From Acidobacteriota bacterium (lineage in GTDB: Bacteria; Acidobacteriota; Thermoanaerobaculia; UBA5066; Gp7-AA6), in the NCBI GenBank assembly GCA_027307335.1, contig DAHUXD010000052.1:39536-103535 (forward strand): DNA of 64,000 nucleotides, written 5' to 3'. Position numbers and translations under genes: made by a program. Positions 46,083-55,130 of this stretch are shown here, in pieces. The stretch's first letter is position 1. Each line of letters opens with the position of its first letter. The notes under the pieces are model-generated. The model was not told the DNA's origin and searched no databases. It was given only the letters and a program-made list of their open reading frames with translations.

Positions 46083-48140
46083 ATGCGCCCGAGGCGTCCC
46101 GGCCTTCGTCCTTTTTTGAGAGAGAATCGCGGCCAGAGGATTCAGCCTCCTTTGTCGCCACGCAGCGCCCCATCCCCGCCGCGCGCCGAGCGCAAGGTCC
46201 TCGAGTGGTCCGCTCGAGATCTCGCGGGGCGGGAGCGCGCGCTCGAGTGGCTCGAGACCGACGGTCTCGGCGGCTTCGCCTGCGGGACCGTCGGCGGCGC
46301 GCGGACGCGCCGGTACCACGGCTGGTACCTCCCCGCGATCCCGGCGCCTCGACGCCGGTGGATGATGGTCTCCGGCGGGGACGAGTTCGTGACGGCGGGC
46401 GGCGTCACGGAAGGGATCTCGACCCAGGCGTACCGCGACGCCGTCCACCCCGACGGCGCGCGCACCCTCGCCCGCTTCCGGCTGGAGCCCTTCCCGACGT
46501 GGCTCCACCAGACGCCGGCCTTCACGGTCGAGCGGTCGATCTGCCTCGTGCGGGAGCGGTCGCTCGCGATCGTGCGGTGGGTCAATCGGGGTCCCTCCGA
46601 GATCGGCCTGCGGGTCCGTCCGCTGCTCGCGTTCCGCGGCTCTCACCGGCTGCAGACGGAGTCGCCCGACTGGGACCCGGGAACCGAAGCCCGCGGCGAA
46701 GTCTCGTCGGTCCGTCCGTTGCCGTACCTGCCTCGCCTGTACCTCCGGGGCGTCTTCGCCGCGACGCGGGTCGAGCCGGTCTGGTACCGCCACTTCGTCT
46801 ACGCGGAGGAGACCCGCCGCGGCTACGACGACGAGGAGGACCTCTGGAGTCCGCTCGAATGGGAGTGGACGCTCCGGCCCGATGCGCGCGCGTTCGCCCT
46901 GTTCTCGCTGGACGAGGTGGCGGCCGATCCCGAGCACTTCCTCGACGAGGAACGCCGGCGCCGCGATGCGTTCGCCCGGACCCGCGACCCCGTCTTCGAC
47001 GAGCTCGCGCGGCGCGCCGAGACGTTCCTGGCCGAGGCCGACCGCGGGCGCGGCACGATCCTCGCCGGCTTTCCGTGGCTCGCCGACTGGGGCCGCCAGG
47101 CCATGATCGCCGCACCGGGCCTCGCGCTCGCGACGGGGCGCTTCGGCGCGGTCGCGCCAGTCCTCAACACGTTCGCGGGGCTCCGCCGCGACGGCCTGAT
47201 CCCCAACCACTTCTCGCGGGAGGAGGGCGAGCCCGAGTACGACTCGGTGGACGCGTCGCTCTGGTTCATCCTCGCGGCGGATTGGTTCGGAAGAGCTCGC
47301 AAGAGCCCGCAGCGTCCTTCCCCCCTGCTCGGCGCCGTCCGAGCGATCGTCGACGCGTACCGGCGGGGCACCCGCCTCGGCATCGGGGTCGGCCCGGACG
47401 GTCTCCTCGTGGCCCAGGCCCCCGGCCGCGCGCTCACCTGGATGGACGCGGTCGTCGACGAGAAGCCCGTCACGCCGCGCTCCGGCCGTCCCGTCGAGGT
47501 CAACGCGCTCTGGCACGCCGCCTTGAAGAGCGCGGCGCGCCTCGAGCGACTCTCGGAGGAGGCCGGGCGGGCGCGGGAGCTCGAGAGCGAGGCGTGGCAC
47601 GTGGCGCGCCGCTTCAACGAGACGTTCTGGAACGGATCGAAGGGGTGCCTGCACGACGTCATCGGCGATGGCGGTCCCGACGCGAGCCTGCGCCCGAACC
47701 AGATCCTCGCGGTCGCGCTGACCGACGACCTCCTGCCGCCCCACCGCGCGCGCTCCGTGTACTGGACCGTCCGCCGGTCGCTCCTGACCCCCTTCGGGCT
47801 GCGCACGCTCGACCCGGAGGACCCGCGCTACCGGAGACGCTGCGAGGGCGACGAGCGGGAACGCCTCCTCGCGGCGCACCAGGGCACCGCGTGGCCCTGG
47901 CTGATGGGGCCCTTCGCCGACGCGCACTTCCGGGTCTTCGGCCACTCGGAGGACTCGCGCCGCACCATGCGCGCGCTGCTCGCGCCGCTGCGCGCGCACG
48001 TCCTCGAGGCCGGGCTCGGCTCGATCTCCGAGATGTTCGACGGCGACCCGCCCCACGCGCCGAGGGGCTGCTTCGCGCAGGCGTGGAGCGTCGCCGAGGT
48101 CGCGCGCGTCGTCTACGCGCACCTGCTCGGAGTGGAGTGA
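46083..48140 (+). CDS. Glycogen debranching enzyme (amylo-alpha-1,6-glucosidase family)
   Basis: The 685-residue protein begins, after a basic leader, with the N-terminal glycogen-debranching signature ETDGLGGFACGTVGGARTRR followed by YHGWYLPA. The C-terminal catalytic domain has EVNALWHAALK, LRPNQILAVAL, HQGTAWPWLMGPF and GCFAQAWSVAEVAR, typical of the bacterial and archaeal amylo-alpha-1,6-glucosidase family. It would remove alpha-1,6-linked glucose at glycogen branch points. GGAGG lies 7 nt upstream of the ATG. It is divergent from tkt and upstream of gpmI, fitting glycogen breakdown into glycolysis. Confidence 0.9.
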   Translation: MRPRRPGLRPFLRENRGQRIQPPLSPRSAPSPPRAERKVLEWSARDLAGRERALEWLETDGLGGFACGTVGGARTRRYHGWYLPAIPAPRRRWMMVSGGDEFVTAGGVTEGISTQAYRDAVHPDGARTLARFRLEPFPTWLHQTPAFTVERSICLVRERSLAIVRWVNRGPSEIGLRVRPLLAFRGSHRLQTESPDWDPGTEARGEVSSVRPLPYLPRLYLRGVFAATRVEPVWYRHFVYAEETRRGYDDEEDLWSPLEWEWTLRPDARAFALFSLDEVAADPEHFLDEERRRRDAFARTRDPVFDELARRAETFLAEADRGRGTILAGFPWLADWGRQAMIAAPGLALATGRFGAVAPVLNTFAGLRRDGLIPNHFSREEGEPEYDSVDASLWFILAADWFGRARKSPQRPSPLLGAVRAIVDAYRRGTRLGIGVGPDGLLVAQAPGRALTWMDAVVDEKPVTPRSGRPVEVNALWHAALKSAARLERLSEEAGRARELESEAWHVARRFNETFWNGSKGCLHDVIGDGGPDASLRPNQILAVALTDDLLPPHRARSVYWTVRRSLLTPFGLRTLDPEDPRYRRRCEGDERERLLAAHQGTAWPWLMGPFADAHFRVFGHSEDSRRTMRALLAPLRAHVLEAGLGSISEMFDGDPPHAPRGCFAQAWSVAEVARVVYAHLLGVE

Positions 48141-48186
48141 GGACCGGACGTCTCCGCCCGGCGTTTGATGCCAGAATGACGCCCCG

Positions 48187-49707
48187 TTGAAGAAGCCCGT
48201 CCTCCTGCTCGTCTGCGACGGCTGGGGCCACGCGCCGCCCTCGGAGGGCAACGCGATCTCGCTCGCCCGCACCCCGATCTTCGACCGCTGGCGCGCGGAC
48301 TACCCGTGGACGCTCCTCGAGGCCTCCGGCGAGGCGGTCGGGCTGCCGGCCGGCGTCATGGGAAACTCCGAGGTCGGGCATCTGACCCTCGGCGCGGGCC
48401 GCATGGTCCCGCAGGACCTGCTTCGCATCGACCTCGCATTGCGCGACGAGTCCTTCTTCCAGAATCGGGCGCTGCTCGCGGCGGCGCAGCAGGGCAAGCG
48501 CGGGGGCGCGACGCTCCACCTCATGGGCCTGCTGTCCGACGGCGGCGTCCACTCGCACGAGCGCCACCTCGAGGGACTCCTCGAGCTCGCCTCCCGCGCC
48601 GGCGTGCCGCGGGTGCGGATCCACGCCTTCACCGACGGCCGCGACACGCCGCCGCAGTCCGCGCTCGGCTACGCGAAGCGGCTCGAGGCGAGCCTGACGC
48701 GGTGGGGCGGGAAGATCGCGACGGTCGGGGGCCGCTACTACGCGATGGACCGGGACAAGCGCTGGGACCGCGTCGCCCGGGCGTACCAGGCGCTCGTGTT
48801 CTCCTCGGGGCTGACGGCGGAGAGCGCCGAGGAGGCGATCGAGAGCGCGTACGAGCGGGGCGAGACGGACGAGTTCATCCAGCCGACCGTCATCGTCGAG
48901 GACGGGAAACCGGTCGGCCCCATCCGGAACGGCGACGCGGTGATCTTCTTCAACTTCCGGGCGGACCGGGCGCGTCAGATCACGAGGGCGCTCACCGAAG
49001 CCGACTTCGCGGAGTTCCCGCGGCCCAAGCCGCCCCGCCTGCAGTTCGTCTGCTTCACGGCGTACAAGGAGGACTTCGGCCTTCCCGTCGCGTTCCCGCC
49101 GCAGGCGCTGACGCACATCCTCGCCGACGTGTGGGCGCGCGCCGGCGTCGCGAACCTGCGCCTCGCGGAGACCGAGAAGTACGCGCACGTCACGTATTTC
49201 TTCAACGGCGGCGTCGAGGAGCCCTTCCCGGGCGAGGAACGCATCCTGGTGCCGTCCTGGAAGGGCGCGACGTACGACCTGCACCCGGAGATGTCCGCGG
49301 CGCAGATCACGGAGGAGGCCGTGCGCGCCCTGCGCGACGGCCGCTTCGGCGCCTACGTCGTCAACTTCGCCAACGCCGACATGGTCGGCCACACGGGGAA
49401 GCTCCCGGAGACGATCGCGGCGGTCGAGACGCTCGATCGTTGCTTCGGGATCCTCGAGGCCGCGTGCAAGGACGCGGGCGTCACGCTCGTCATGACGGCC
49501 GACCACGGAAACGCCGAGCAGATGATCGATCCGGTCACGGGCGCTCCCCACACGGCGCACACGACCAACCCGGTGCCGCTCGTCCTGTGCGAACCCGGGA
49601 AGACGCTCCGGGACGGCGGCTCCCTCTCGGACGTGGCGCCGACGCTCGTCGGATGGCAGGGGGTGCCGCTTCCGGACGAGATGACGGGAAGGAATCTGCG
49701 GCGCTGA
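48187..49707 (+). CDS. gpmI: 2,3-bisphosphoglycerate-independent phosphoglycerate mutase
   Basis: The 506-residue manganese enzyme interconverts 3- and 2-phosphoglycerate. It has the opening VLLLVCDGWG (metal-binding Asp), the phosphoserine nucleophile in GVMGNSEVGHLTLGAGR, the sugar-binding AFTDGRDTPP, and the late metal motifs NFANADMVGHTG and MTADHGNAEQM. TTG is the only in-frame start because a stop codon lies just upstream. It follows the debranching gene after 46 bp on the same strand. Confidence 0.95.
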   Translation: MKKPVLLLVCDGWGHAPPSEGNAISLARTPIFDRWRADYPWTLLEASGEAVGLPAGVMGNSEVGHLTLGAGRMVPQDLLRIDLALRDESFFQNRALLAAAQQGKRGGATLHLMGLLSDGGVHSHERHLEGLLELASRAGVPRVRIHAFTDGRDTPPQSALGYAKRLEASLTRWGGKIATVGGRYYAMDRDKRWDRVARAYQALVFSSGLTAESAEEAIESAYERGETDEFIQPTVIVEDGKPVGPIRNGDAVIFFNFRADRARQITRALTEADFAEFPRPKPPRLQFVCFTAYKEDFGLPVAFPPQALTHILADVWARAGVANLRLAETEKYAHVTYFFNGGVEEPFPGEERILVPSWKGATYDLHPEMSAAQITEEAVRALRDGRFGAYVVNFANADMVGHTGKLPETIAAVETLDRCFGILEAACKDAGVTLVMTADHGNAEQMIDPVTGAPHTAHTTNPVPLVLCEPGKTLRDGGSLSDVAPTLVGWQGVPLPDEMTGRNLRR

Positions 49708-49716
49708 CGCGGCGCG

Positions 49717-51915
49717 TCAGCCGCCCGCCTCCCTGCGCTCCTTCGCTCCCGGAAACAGACGCCGCTGCTCCGCGCGCAGCCCCGCGGCCGTGCGCGGATC
49801 GCCGAGGATCTCGTAGGTGCGGATCGCCGCGAAGTACGCGTCCGGGGAGCGGACGTCGCGCACGAGCGCGTCGAGCGTCTGCCGGGCCTCGGCCTCGCGC
49901 CCTTCGCTCGCGTAGAGCATCGCGAGCGACGACCGGGCCGCCGTGTTGCCCGGGAAGTCCGCGATCTCCTGGCGGAACGCCGCCTCGGCCTCCGGGATGC
50001 GGCCGAGCCGGGCGAGGCTGTCGCCCTTGAGGTAGTTCAGGTTCTGGAGGAGGCCCGTGTCCTCGCCGTGCTCCCGCGACGCGAGCGCGATCTCATTGAG
50101 TGCAGCCGGATAGTCGTGCCGGTCGTGGAGCACGCGCGCGAGGATCAGGTGGGGGATGCGGCGCATCGGGTACTTCTCGAGGGCCGCCCGGGCCTGCTTC
50201 TCGGCCTCGTCGAGATTGCCCTCCGCGAGCGCGATGCGCGCGAGGTTGTCGTACGGGCTCGTCGTGCCCGCGTGGCCCGCGGCCTCGGCGTGCCGGCGCG
50301 CCTCGGCGTAGTTGCCGACCTCGAAGTAGTAGTCGGAGAGCGCCATCAGGACCTGCGGGTTGTACGGCGAGAGCTTCGCCGCCTGCTGGAGCGCGGCGAG
50401 CGCCTCGGCCTCCCTCCCGAGCTTCATGCAGGACTCCCCGTACATCTGCCAGACGTCGGTCATGCCCGGCTCGGTCTTCAGCAGCCTGCCGAAGATCTCG
50501 ACCGCCTCGGCGTAGTGGTCCGCGTGCATCGCGCCGAAGCCCGCCTTCAGCTGCGCGACGGCGCCGATCCGGTCGCGCGGCGCGGGCAGGTTCTTCGCGT
50601 CGAGGTCCGCCGACGTGCCGCCGATGTAGCCGAGCGACGCGAGCTTCTTCACCTGCTCGGGGTCCGAGGCGCCGGGGGCCTGGAGCGGCCGCGGCATCGC
50701 GAGGAGCTGTGCCCGCATCGACCGGAAGGCCGGCGGGAGTCCCTCCGAGAGGTCCGTCTTCTCCCCCGGGTCCGCGACGACGTCGTAGAGCTCCGGGCGC
50801 GGCGACTGGATGTAGTGGTCGCGCGGGCCGATGAGCGACGCGAGGTCGCTCCAGCCGAGGTGGAGCCGCGGATACAGCGTCTCGCTGTAGATCCGCCGCG
50901 CGGGCGCGGGCGGCGTTCCGCTCATGGCCGCGGCGAACGAGACACCGGCGAGGCCGGATGGCGCGGGCAGATCGACGAGCGCCGCGACCGACGGAAAGAC
51001 GTCGACGAGCGCGATCGGCGCCGCGATCGTTTCGCCGCGACGCCGCGACCCCGGGAGCTTGACCATCAGGGGAACGTGGATCGCTTCGCGGTAGAGCAGG
51101 ACGCCGTGCTCGTCCTCGCCGTGATCGTTCAGGCCCTCGCCGTGATCCGACAGGAAGACGATCAGCGCGCGGTCGTAGATGTCGCGCTCCTTCAGGAAGC
51201 GGACGAAGTGCCCGACGATCTCGTCCGCGCGCGCGATCTCGCCGTCGTACGCGAGCGGGTACTGGGAACGGAAGGGCTCGGGCGGCTCGTAGGGCGAGTG
51301 CGGCTCGAAGAGGTGGAGGAACGCGAAGAAGGGCCCCTTCGAGGCGCCCGACACCCACTCGGCGAGGAGCGCCTGCGTCTCGTCCCCGCCGCGCTGGACG
51401 CGCGAGATCGACTGGCTCGCCCTGGTCGGCTCGATGTTGTCTTCCCAGAAGTCGAACCCGCGCGCGATGCCCGTCGCGTGCGACAGGATGATCGAGGACA
51501 CGGCGCCGCCGGTCGCGTAGCCGTGCGCCTTCAGGAAGGCGGCGAGCGTCGCCGGCTCGGGGCCGAGCGCGTACCCGAGGTTGTCGCGGACCCCATTCTG
51601 GGGCGGCAGGAGCCCGGTGAAGAGCGCCGTGTGCGACGGCAGCGTCAGCGGCACCTGCGAGTACGCGTTCTGGAAGAGGACTCCGTCCGCCCGAAGCGCG
51701 TCGAGATTCGGCGTGCGCAGCCCCGCGTAACCGTACGCCGGCAGGTGGTCGGCGCGCAGCGTGTCGATCGAGATCAGGATGACGGGCACGCCCGCGGATC
51801 CGAGCCCTCCCGCGCGCCGGCAGCCGGAAGTGAGAGCCGCGAGCGCCGCGACCATGAGCGCCGCGACGGCCGCGACGAGCGCGCGCCCGGCCGTCCGGGG
51901 CCTTTCTGTTAGCAT
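49717..51915 (-). CDS. Sulfatase-family lipoprotein with C-terminal TPR domain
   Basis: The 732-residue protein has a lipoprotein signal with lipobox LTSGC (Cys about residue 32), so it is probably lipid-anchored outside the cytoplasm. The alkaline-phosphatase-fold sulfatase domain has ISIDTLRADHL (metal-binding Asp), VPLTLPSHTALFTG at the nucleophile position and FLSDHGEGLNDHG (metal-binding Asp-His). The nucleophile position holds Thr instead of the Cys or Ser converted to formylglycine, so it may act as a phosphotransferase-like or other hydrolase. TPR repeats fill residues about 470-720. The ATG at 51915 is tentative; one ATG and one TTG lie slightly upstream. Confidence 0.85.
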   Translation of the reverse strand: MLTERPRTAGRALVAAVAALMVAALAALTSGCRRAGGLGSAGVPVILISIDTLRADHLPAYGYAGLRTPNLDALRADGVLFQNAYSQVPLTLPSHTALFTGLLPPQNGVRDNLGYALGPEPATLAAFLKAHGYATGGAVSSIILSHATGIARGFDFWEDNIEPTRASQSISRVQRGGDETQALLAEWVSGASKGPFFAFLHLFEPHSPYEPPEPFRSQYPLAYDGEIARADEIVGHFVRFLKERDIYDRALIVFLSDHGEGLNDHGEDEHGVLLYREAIHVPLMVKLPGSRRRGETIAAPIALVDVFPSVAALVDLPAPSGLAGVSFAAAMSGTPPAPARRIYSETLYPRLHLGWSDLASLIGPRDHYIQSPRPELYDVVADPGEKTDLSEGLPPAFRSMRAQLLAMPRPLQAPGASDPEQVKKLASLGYIGGTSADLDAKNLPAPRDRIGAVAQLKAGFGAMHADHYAEAVEIFGRLLKTEPGMTDVWQMYGESCMKLGREAEALAALQQAAKLSPYNPQVLMALSDYYFEVGNYAEARRHAEAAGHAGTTSPYDNLARIALAEGNLDEAEKQARAALEKYPMRRIPHLILARVLHDRHDYPAALNEIALASREHGEDTGLLQNLNYLKGDSLARLGRIPEAEAAFRQEIADFPGNTAARSSLAMLYASEGREAEARQTLDALVRDVRSPDAYFAAIRTYEILGDPRTAAGLRAEQRRLFPGAKERREAGG
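51910..51915 (+). promoter_or_regulatory. -10-like hexamer (TAGCAT) of the M24 peptidase gene
   Basis: TAGCAT lies 7 nt upstream of the peptidase ATG and overlaps the start codon of the divergent sulfatase gene. No Shine-Dalgarno sequence is present. Confidence 0.35.
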
Positions 51916-51922
51916 CCGCCGC

Positions 51923-52996
51923 ATGCCGACCAAGCCTGAAATCTACCTCCGGCGCCTGGAAACGGTGCGCTCCCGGCTCGCCTCGCTGCCGGCCCACGGT
52001 CTCTTCTGCACGCCGTCCTCGAACCTCTTCTATCTCACGGGGGTCGATTTCCACCGCAGTGAACGCCTGACGGCCCTGCTTCTCTTCCAGGACAGAGATC
52101 CCGTGATGATCTGCCCGGCGTTCGAGGCGTCCCGTCTCCGCCGGATGTCCGCGGTTGCGACCGTCATCACCTGGGAGGAGACCGAGGACCCGTTCACGCG
52201 GGCCGGCGGGCTGTTCCCGGCGGAGTTCGGGACCCTGGCGATCGAGCCGTCGACCGCCTTCGACGACGTCGAGCGGCTGCTGAACCATAGGCCCGGCTGG
52301 AAGCCGATCTCCGCCGCGACGACCTTCGCGGCGCTCCGGATGGTCAAGTCCGCCGAGGAGCTCGACACGATGCGGCACGCGATCGAGGTCGCGCTGCCCC
52401 GCTTCCGCCGCGCCTTCGAGGCGCTCCGTCCCGGCTGCACCGAGGCGGAGATTTCGGCCCTCGTCGGCGGCGAGAACATGGTCCAGTTCGGCCCATCCTC
52501 CGCGTACCCGCACGGCGCTTCGGGCTCGACGCCGCTCTCTCGCGACCAGGCCGTGCTGATCGACGCCTGGGACAGGCCGGACGGCTACTTCTACGACATC
52601 ACCCGCTCGACCTTCTACGGCCGGCCCACCGACGAGTACCGGAAGGTCTGGTCGATCGTGCTCGACGCGCAGTCGGCCGCGATCGACAAGGCGGCTCCCG
52701 GCGTCGCGTGCTCGGAGGTCGATGCCGCCGCCCGGCGCGTCATCGAGAAGGCGGGCTACGGCGAGTTCTTCACGCATCGCCTGGGCCACGGTCTCGGCAT
52801 CGACGTGCACGAGCCGCCGTACATGGTGGGCCACGACCGCACGGTCCTCGAGCCGGGAATGACCTTCACGTCCGAGCCGGGGATCTATCTGCCGGGAAAG
52901 TTCGGGGTGCGCATCGAGGACGACATCGTGTGCACCGAGCGCGGCGCCGAGTCGCTCTCGCCGCGCGTGCAGTCCCTCGAGCCCATCGCGGTCTGA
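51923..52996 (+). CDS. M24-family Xaa-Pro aminopeptidase
   Basis: The 357-residue protein has an N-terminal creatinase-like domain with GLFCTPSSNLFYLTG and a C-terminal pita-bread metallopeptidase domain. The expected metal ligands are visible: two Asp in VLIDAWDRPDGYFYDITRS, His in HRLGHGLGIDVHEPPY, Glu in FTSEPGIYLP and Glu in GVRIEDDIVC. It would cut N-terminal residues before proline (PepP or PepQ type), but the precise specificity is unknown. The ATG lies 8 bp from that of the divergent sulfatase gene; a GTG start 14 codons later is possible. Confidence 0.9.
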   Translation: MPTKPEIYLRRLETVRSRLASLPAHGLFCTPSSNLFYLTGVDFHRSERLTALLLFQDRDPVMICPAFEASRLRRMSAVATVITWEETEDPFTRAGGLFPAEFGTLAIEPSTAFDDVERLLNHRPGWKPISAATTFAALRMVKSAEELDTMRHAIEVALPRFRRAFEALRPGCTEAEISALVGGENMVQFGPSSAYPHGASGSTPLSRDQAVLIDAWDRPDGYFYDITRSTFYGRPTDEYRKVWSIVLDAQSAAIDKAAPGVACSEVDAAARRVIEKAGYGEFFTHRLGHGLGIDVHEPPYMVGHDRTVLEPGMTFTSEPGIYLPGKFGVRIEDDIVCTERGAESLSPRVQSLEPIAV

Positions 52997-53076
52997 GCGG
53001 CGCCCTGGTCCGCCGAACCGCGGCTTCCGTCCCGACCGGGAACGGACCGCGGGTTTATAGTGTTTTCGTTGGCTGC

Positions 53077-53733
53077 ATGACGTTCCGCTTCGGCAGCCTC
53101 GTCCTCGACGGGGAGAGCCGCTCGCTCTCCCGCGACGGGCGGGGCGTCTCGATCTCCCCCAAGGCGTTCCGGCTCCTCCAGGTCCTGCTCGAGGCGCGTC
53201 CGCGCGCCATGCCGAAGGCGGAGCTCCACCGGCGGCTGTGGCCGGACACCGTCGTTTCCGACGTGAACCTCCCGACGCTCGTCGCGGAGATCCGTCAGGC
53301 GATCGGAGACGGCGCGCGTTCCCCCGTCTTCGTCCGCACCGTGTACGGATACGGCTACGCGTTTTGCGGCACGGCGGTGGCCCTCCGCCGGGACGGGCAG
53401 CCGGACACGGAGAGCGACCAGCTCTTCCAGCTGGTCTGGGGCCAGCGCGAAATCGCGCTGTCGGAGGGCGAGAACATCCTGGGGCGCGGCGTCGACTCGC
53501 TCGTCTGGATCGACGCGCAGAGCGTCTCGCGCCGGCACGCGCGTCTCGTGATCGGGTCGGGGCTCGCGACGCTCGAGGACCTCGGCTCGAAGAACGGCAC
53601 CTTCGTCAACGGCATCCGCCTCTCGGCGCCCGTGGCGCTTCGCGACGGCGACGAGGTGCGCGTCGGCAGCGTCCCGATGACGCTCCGGGTCCACGCGAAG
53701 CCGAGCGCCACCGAAACGGCGACGGGACTGTGA
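53077..53733 (+). CDS. Winged-helix (OmpR-type) DNA-binding protein fused to an FHA domain
   Basis: The 218-residue protein starts with an OmpR/PhoB-type winged helix (about residues 1-98) with ISPKAFRLLQVLLE and SPVFVRTVYGYGYAF. An FHA domain follows (about 115-215) with the phosphothreonine-binding pattern ILGRGVDSLVWI, SVSRRHARL and LGSKNGTFVNG. No receiver domain is present. The combination suggests DNA binding controlled by a phosphothreonine partner, perhaps one of the Ser/Thr kinases; this is inference. TATAGT about 15 nt upstream may be the -10 box. It overlaps the next gene by GTGA. Confidence 0.85.
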   Translation: MTFRFGSLVLDGESRSLSRDGRGVSISPKAFRLLQVLLEARPRAMPKAELHRRLWPDTVVSDVNLPTLVAEIRQAIGDGARSPVFVRTVYGYGYAFCGTAVALRRDGQPDTESDQLFQLVWGQREIALSEGENILGRGVDSLVWIDAQSVSRRHARLVIGSGLATLEDLGSKNGTFVNGIRLSAPVALRDGDEVRVGSVPMTLRVHAKPSATETATGL

Positions 53734-55130
53734 CCCGGCAACCCATCGCCGACGCCGCGCGGCGCTGCCTCCTCGCCGCGGCCCTCGCCGTGGCGGCTTC
53801 GGGCGGCCTCGCTCGAGCCGCGGAGCCCGCCTCGCCGCCGGACGCGGAGGAGGCGGCCGACTTCGCGCGGCGGGCGGCGCTCGCCGCCCTGCACGGGCCG
53901 CCGAAGATCTTTCTCGAGTCGCTCGACGCGGACGGCATCATGCAGCGCCTGATCGGCGCCGAGGTCTTCGCGGGACTCTCCGAGCGCCAGCAGGAGCTGC
54001 TGCGGACCGCGGTGCGCGAGCATTTCCTGCAGGCGCTCGCGGCGCCGCAAGGCGAGACGGGCGAGATCGCGTGGGCGTCCACCGCGGACGCGGGACACGG
54101 CGCCGTCTCCGTGTTTCTCGGGCTGCGCTACCGGTCGACCCTGCTGAAGACCCGCTGGACCGTCGCGCGCACCCGGCGCGGGCTCGCCGTCGAGGACGTC
54201 GTTCTCGTGGACCCCGGCCTCTCGCTCGCGGCGGAAATGGGACGAGCGCTCGGCCCGGAGCCGGTGCGCCGCCGCAACGCCGCCGGCGAGGCGCGCGCGC
54301 GCGCGATGCCGCGGCTCGCCGGCGTGGCCGCGATCGTCGCCGTCGTGCTCGTCTTCGCGCGCCGGCTGCCGCCGGATCGCCGGCAGCTGCTCTGGATCGC
54401 GGCGGTTCCGGCCCTGCTCTTCCTCGTCGACGGGGCGCTCGCCGTGCAGCGCGCGCTCTCCGAGCCCTACGCGCTCTCCGACGGCCTCCCGGCGCAGCCC
54501 TGGCGCCAAAACGAGAAGCTGGCCCTCGCGGCCCAGGCACAGGGACTGCCCGAGACGGCCCGCGAGCAGTGGACGAAGGCGCTCGCCGAGGGCGCGCCGG
54601 CCGGACCCGTTTACTACCAGATGGGGCTGTCGGCGCGGGGCGGCGGGGACGCGACCGACGCCGCCGCGGAGTTCGAGCGCGCCCGCGCCGCCGCGCCTCC
54701 GGCTCCCGGCGCCGCGCGGGAGCTCGCCGCGATCGCGCTCGCGGCCGGGCGCAACGCGGACGCCCGGGCGCTCCTCCATCGCTACCTCGACGACGCGGGG
54801 CCCGACGTCGAGAGCCTCGCCGCGCTCGCCGTCGCGGAGACCAATCTCGGCGACACCTCCGCGGCGCTCGCGGCGATCGCGGCGGCGCGGGCGCTCGTCG
54901 GCGAGGACTGGCGCAAGGCCGAACTCGAGGCGCGCATCCAGGCGCGCGCCGGAAACGCGGCGGCGGCGGTGGCCGCGCTGCGGCCGCTCGAGGCGCAGGG
55001 AAAGCTCGACCGCTCGGTCCTGCGCGCCGAGCCCGGCTACCTGCCGATCGCGACCGATCCGGCGTGGGTGGCGTTCTTGAACGAGAGCGCTCCGCCGAAG
55101 GCCGACGGCGGCCGGCCCCAGGTTCCCTAG
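53730..55130 (+). CDS. Exported membrane protein with TPR-like repeats
   Basis: The 466-residue protein starts at GTG overlapping the previous stop. It has a signal sequence (ending ARAAEPA) and a 160-residue N-terminal region of unknown fold. Two membrane helices follow around residues 190-215 and 220-240. TPR-like helices run from about 265 to 430, such as LPETAREQWTKALAEGAP and GDTSAALAAIAAARALV. Coupled translation with the winged-helix/FHA regulator suggests a joint role. Its last 4 bp overlap the end of the convergent metallopeptidase gene. Confidence 0.65.
   Translation: MTRQPIADAARRCLLAAALAVAASGGLARAAEPASPPDAEEAADFARRAALAALHGPPKIFLESLDADGIMQRLIGAEVFAGLSERQQELLRTAVREHFLQALAAPQGETGEIAWASTADAGHGAVSVFLGLRYRSTLLKTRWTVARTRRGLAVEDVVLVDPGLSLAAEMGRALGPEPVRRRNAAGEARARAMPRLAGVAAIVAVVLVFARRLPPDRRQLLWIAAVPALLFLVDGALAVQRALSEPYALSDGLPAQPWRQNEKLALAAQAQGLPETAREQWTKALAEGAPAGPVYYQMGLSARGGGDATDAAAEFERARAAAPPAPGAARELAAIALAAGRNADARALLHRYLDDAGPDVESLAALAVAETNLGDTSAALAAIAAARALVGEDWRKAELEARIQARAGNAAAAVAALRPLEAQGKLDRSVLRAEPGYLPIATDPAWVAFLNESAPPKADGGRPQVP

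Noticed and set aside
42891..48272. A very long minus-strand frame running from upstream of gpmI through tkt into tal
   Set aside because: It reads through tkt and the debranching gene in the wrong frame with low-complexity arginine-rich sequence; only its final part is transaldolase.
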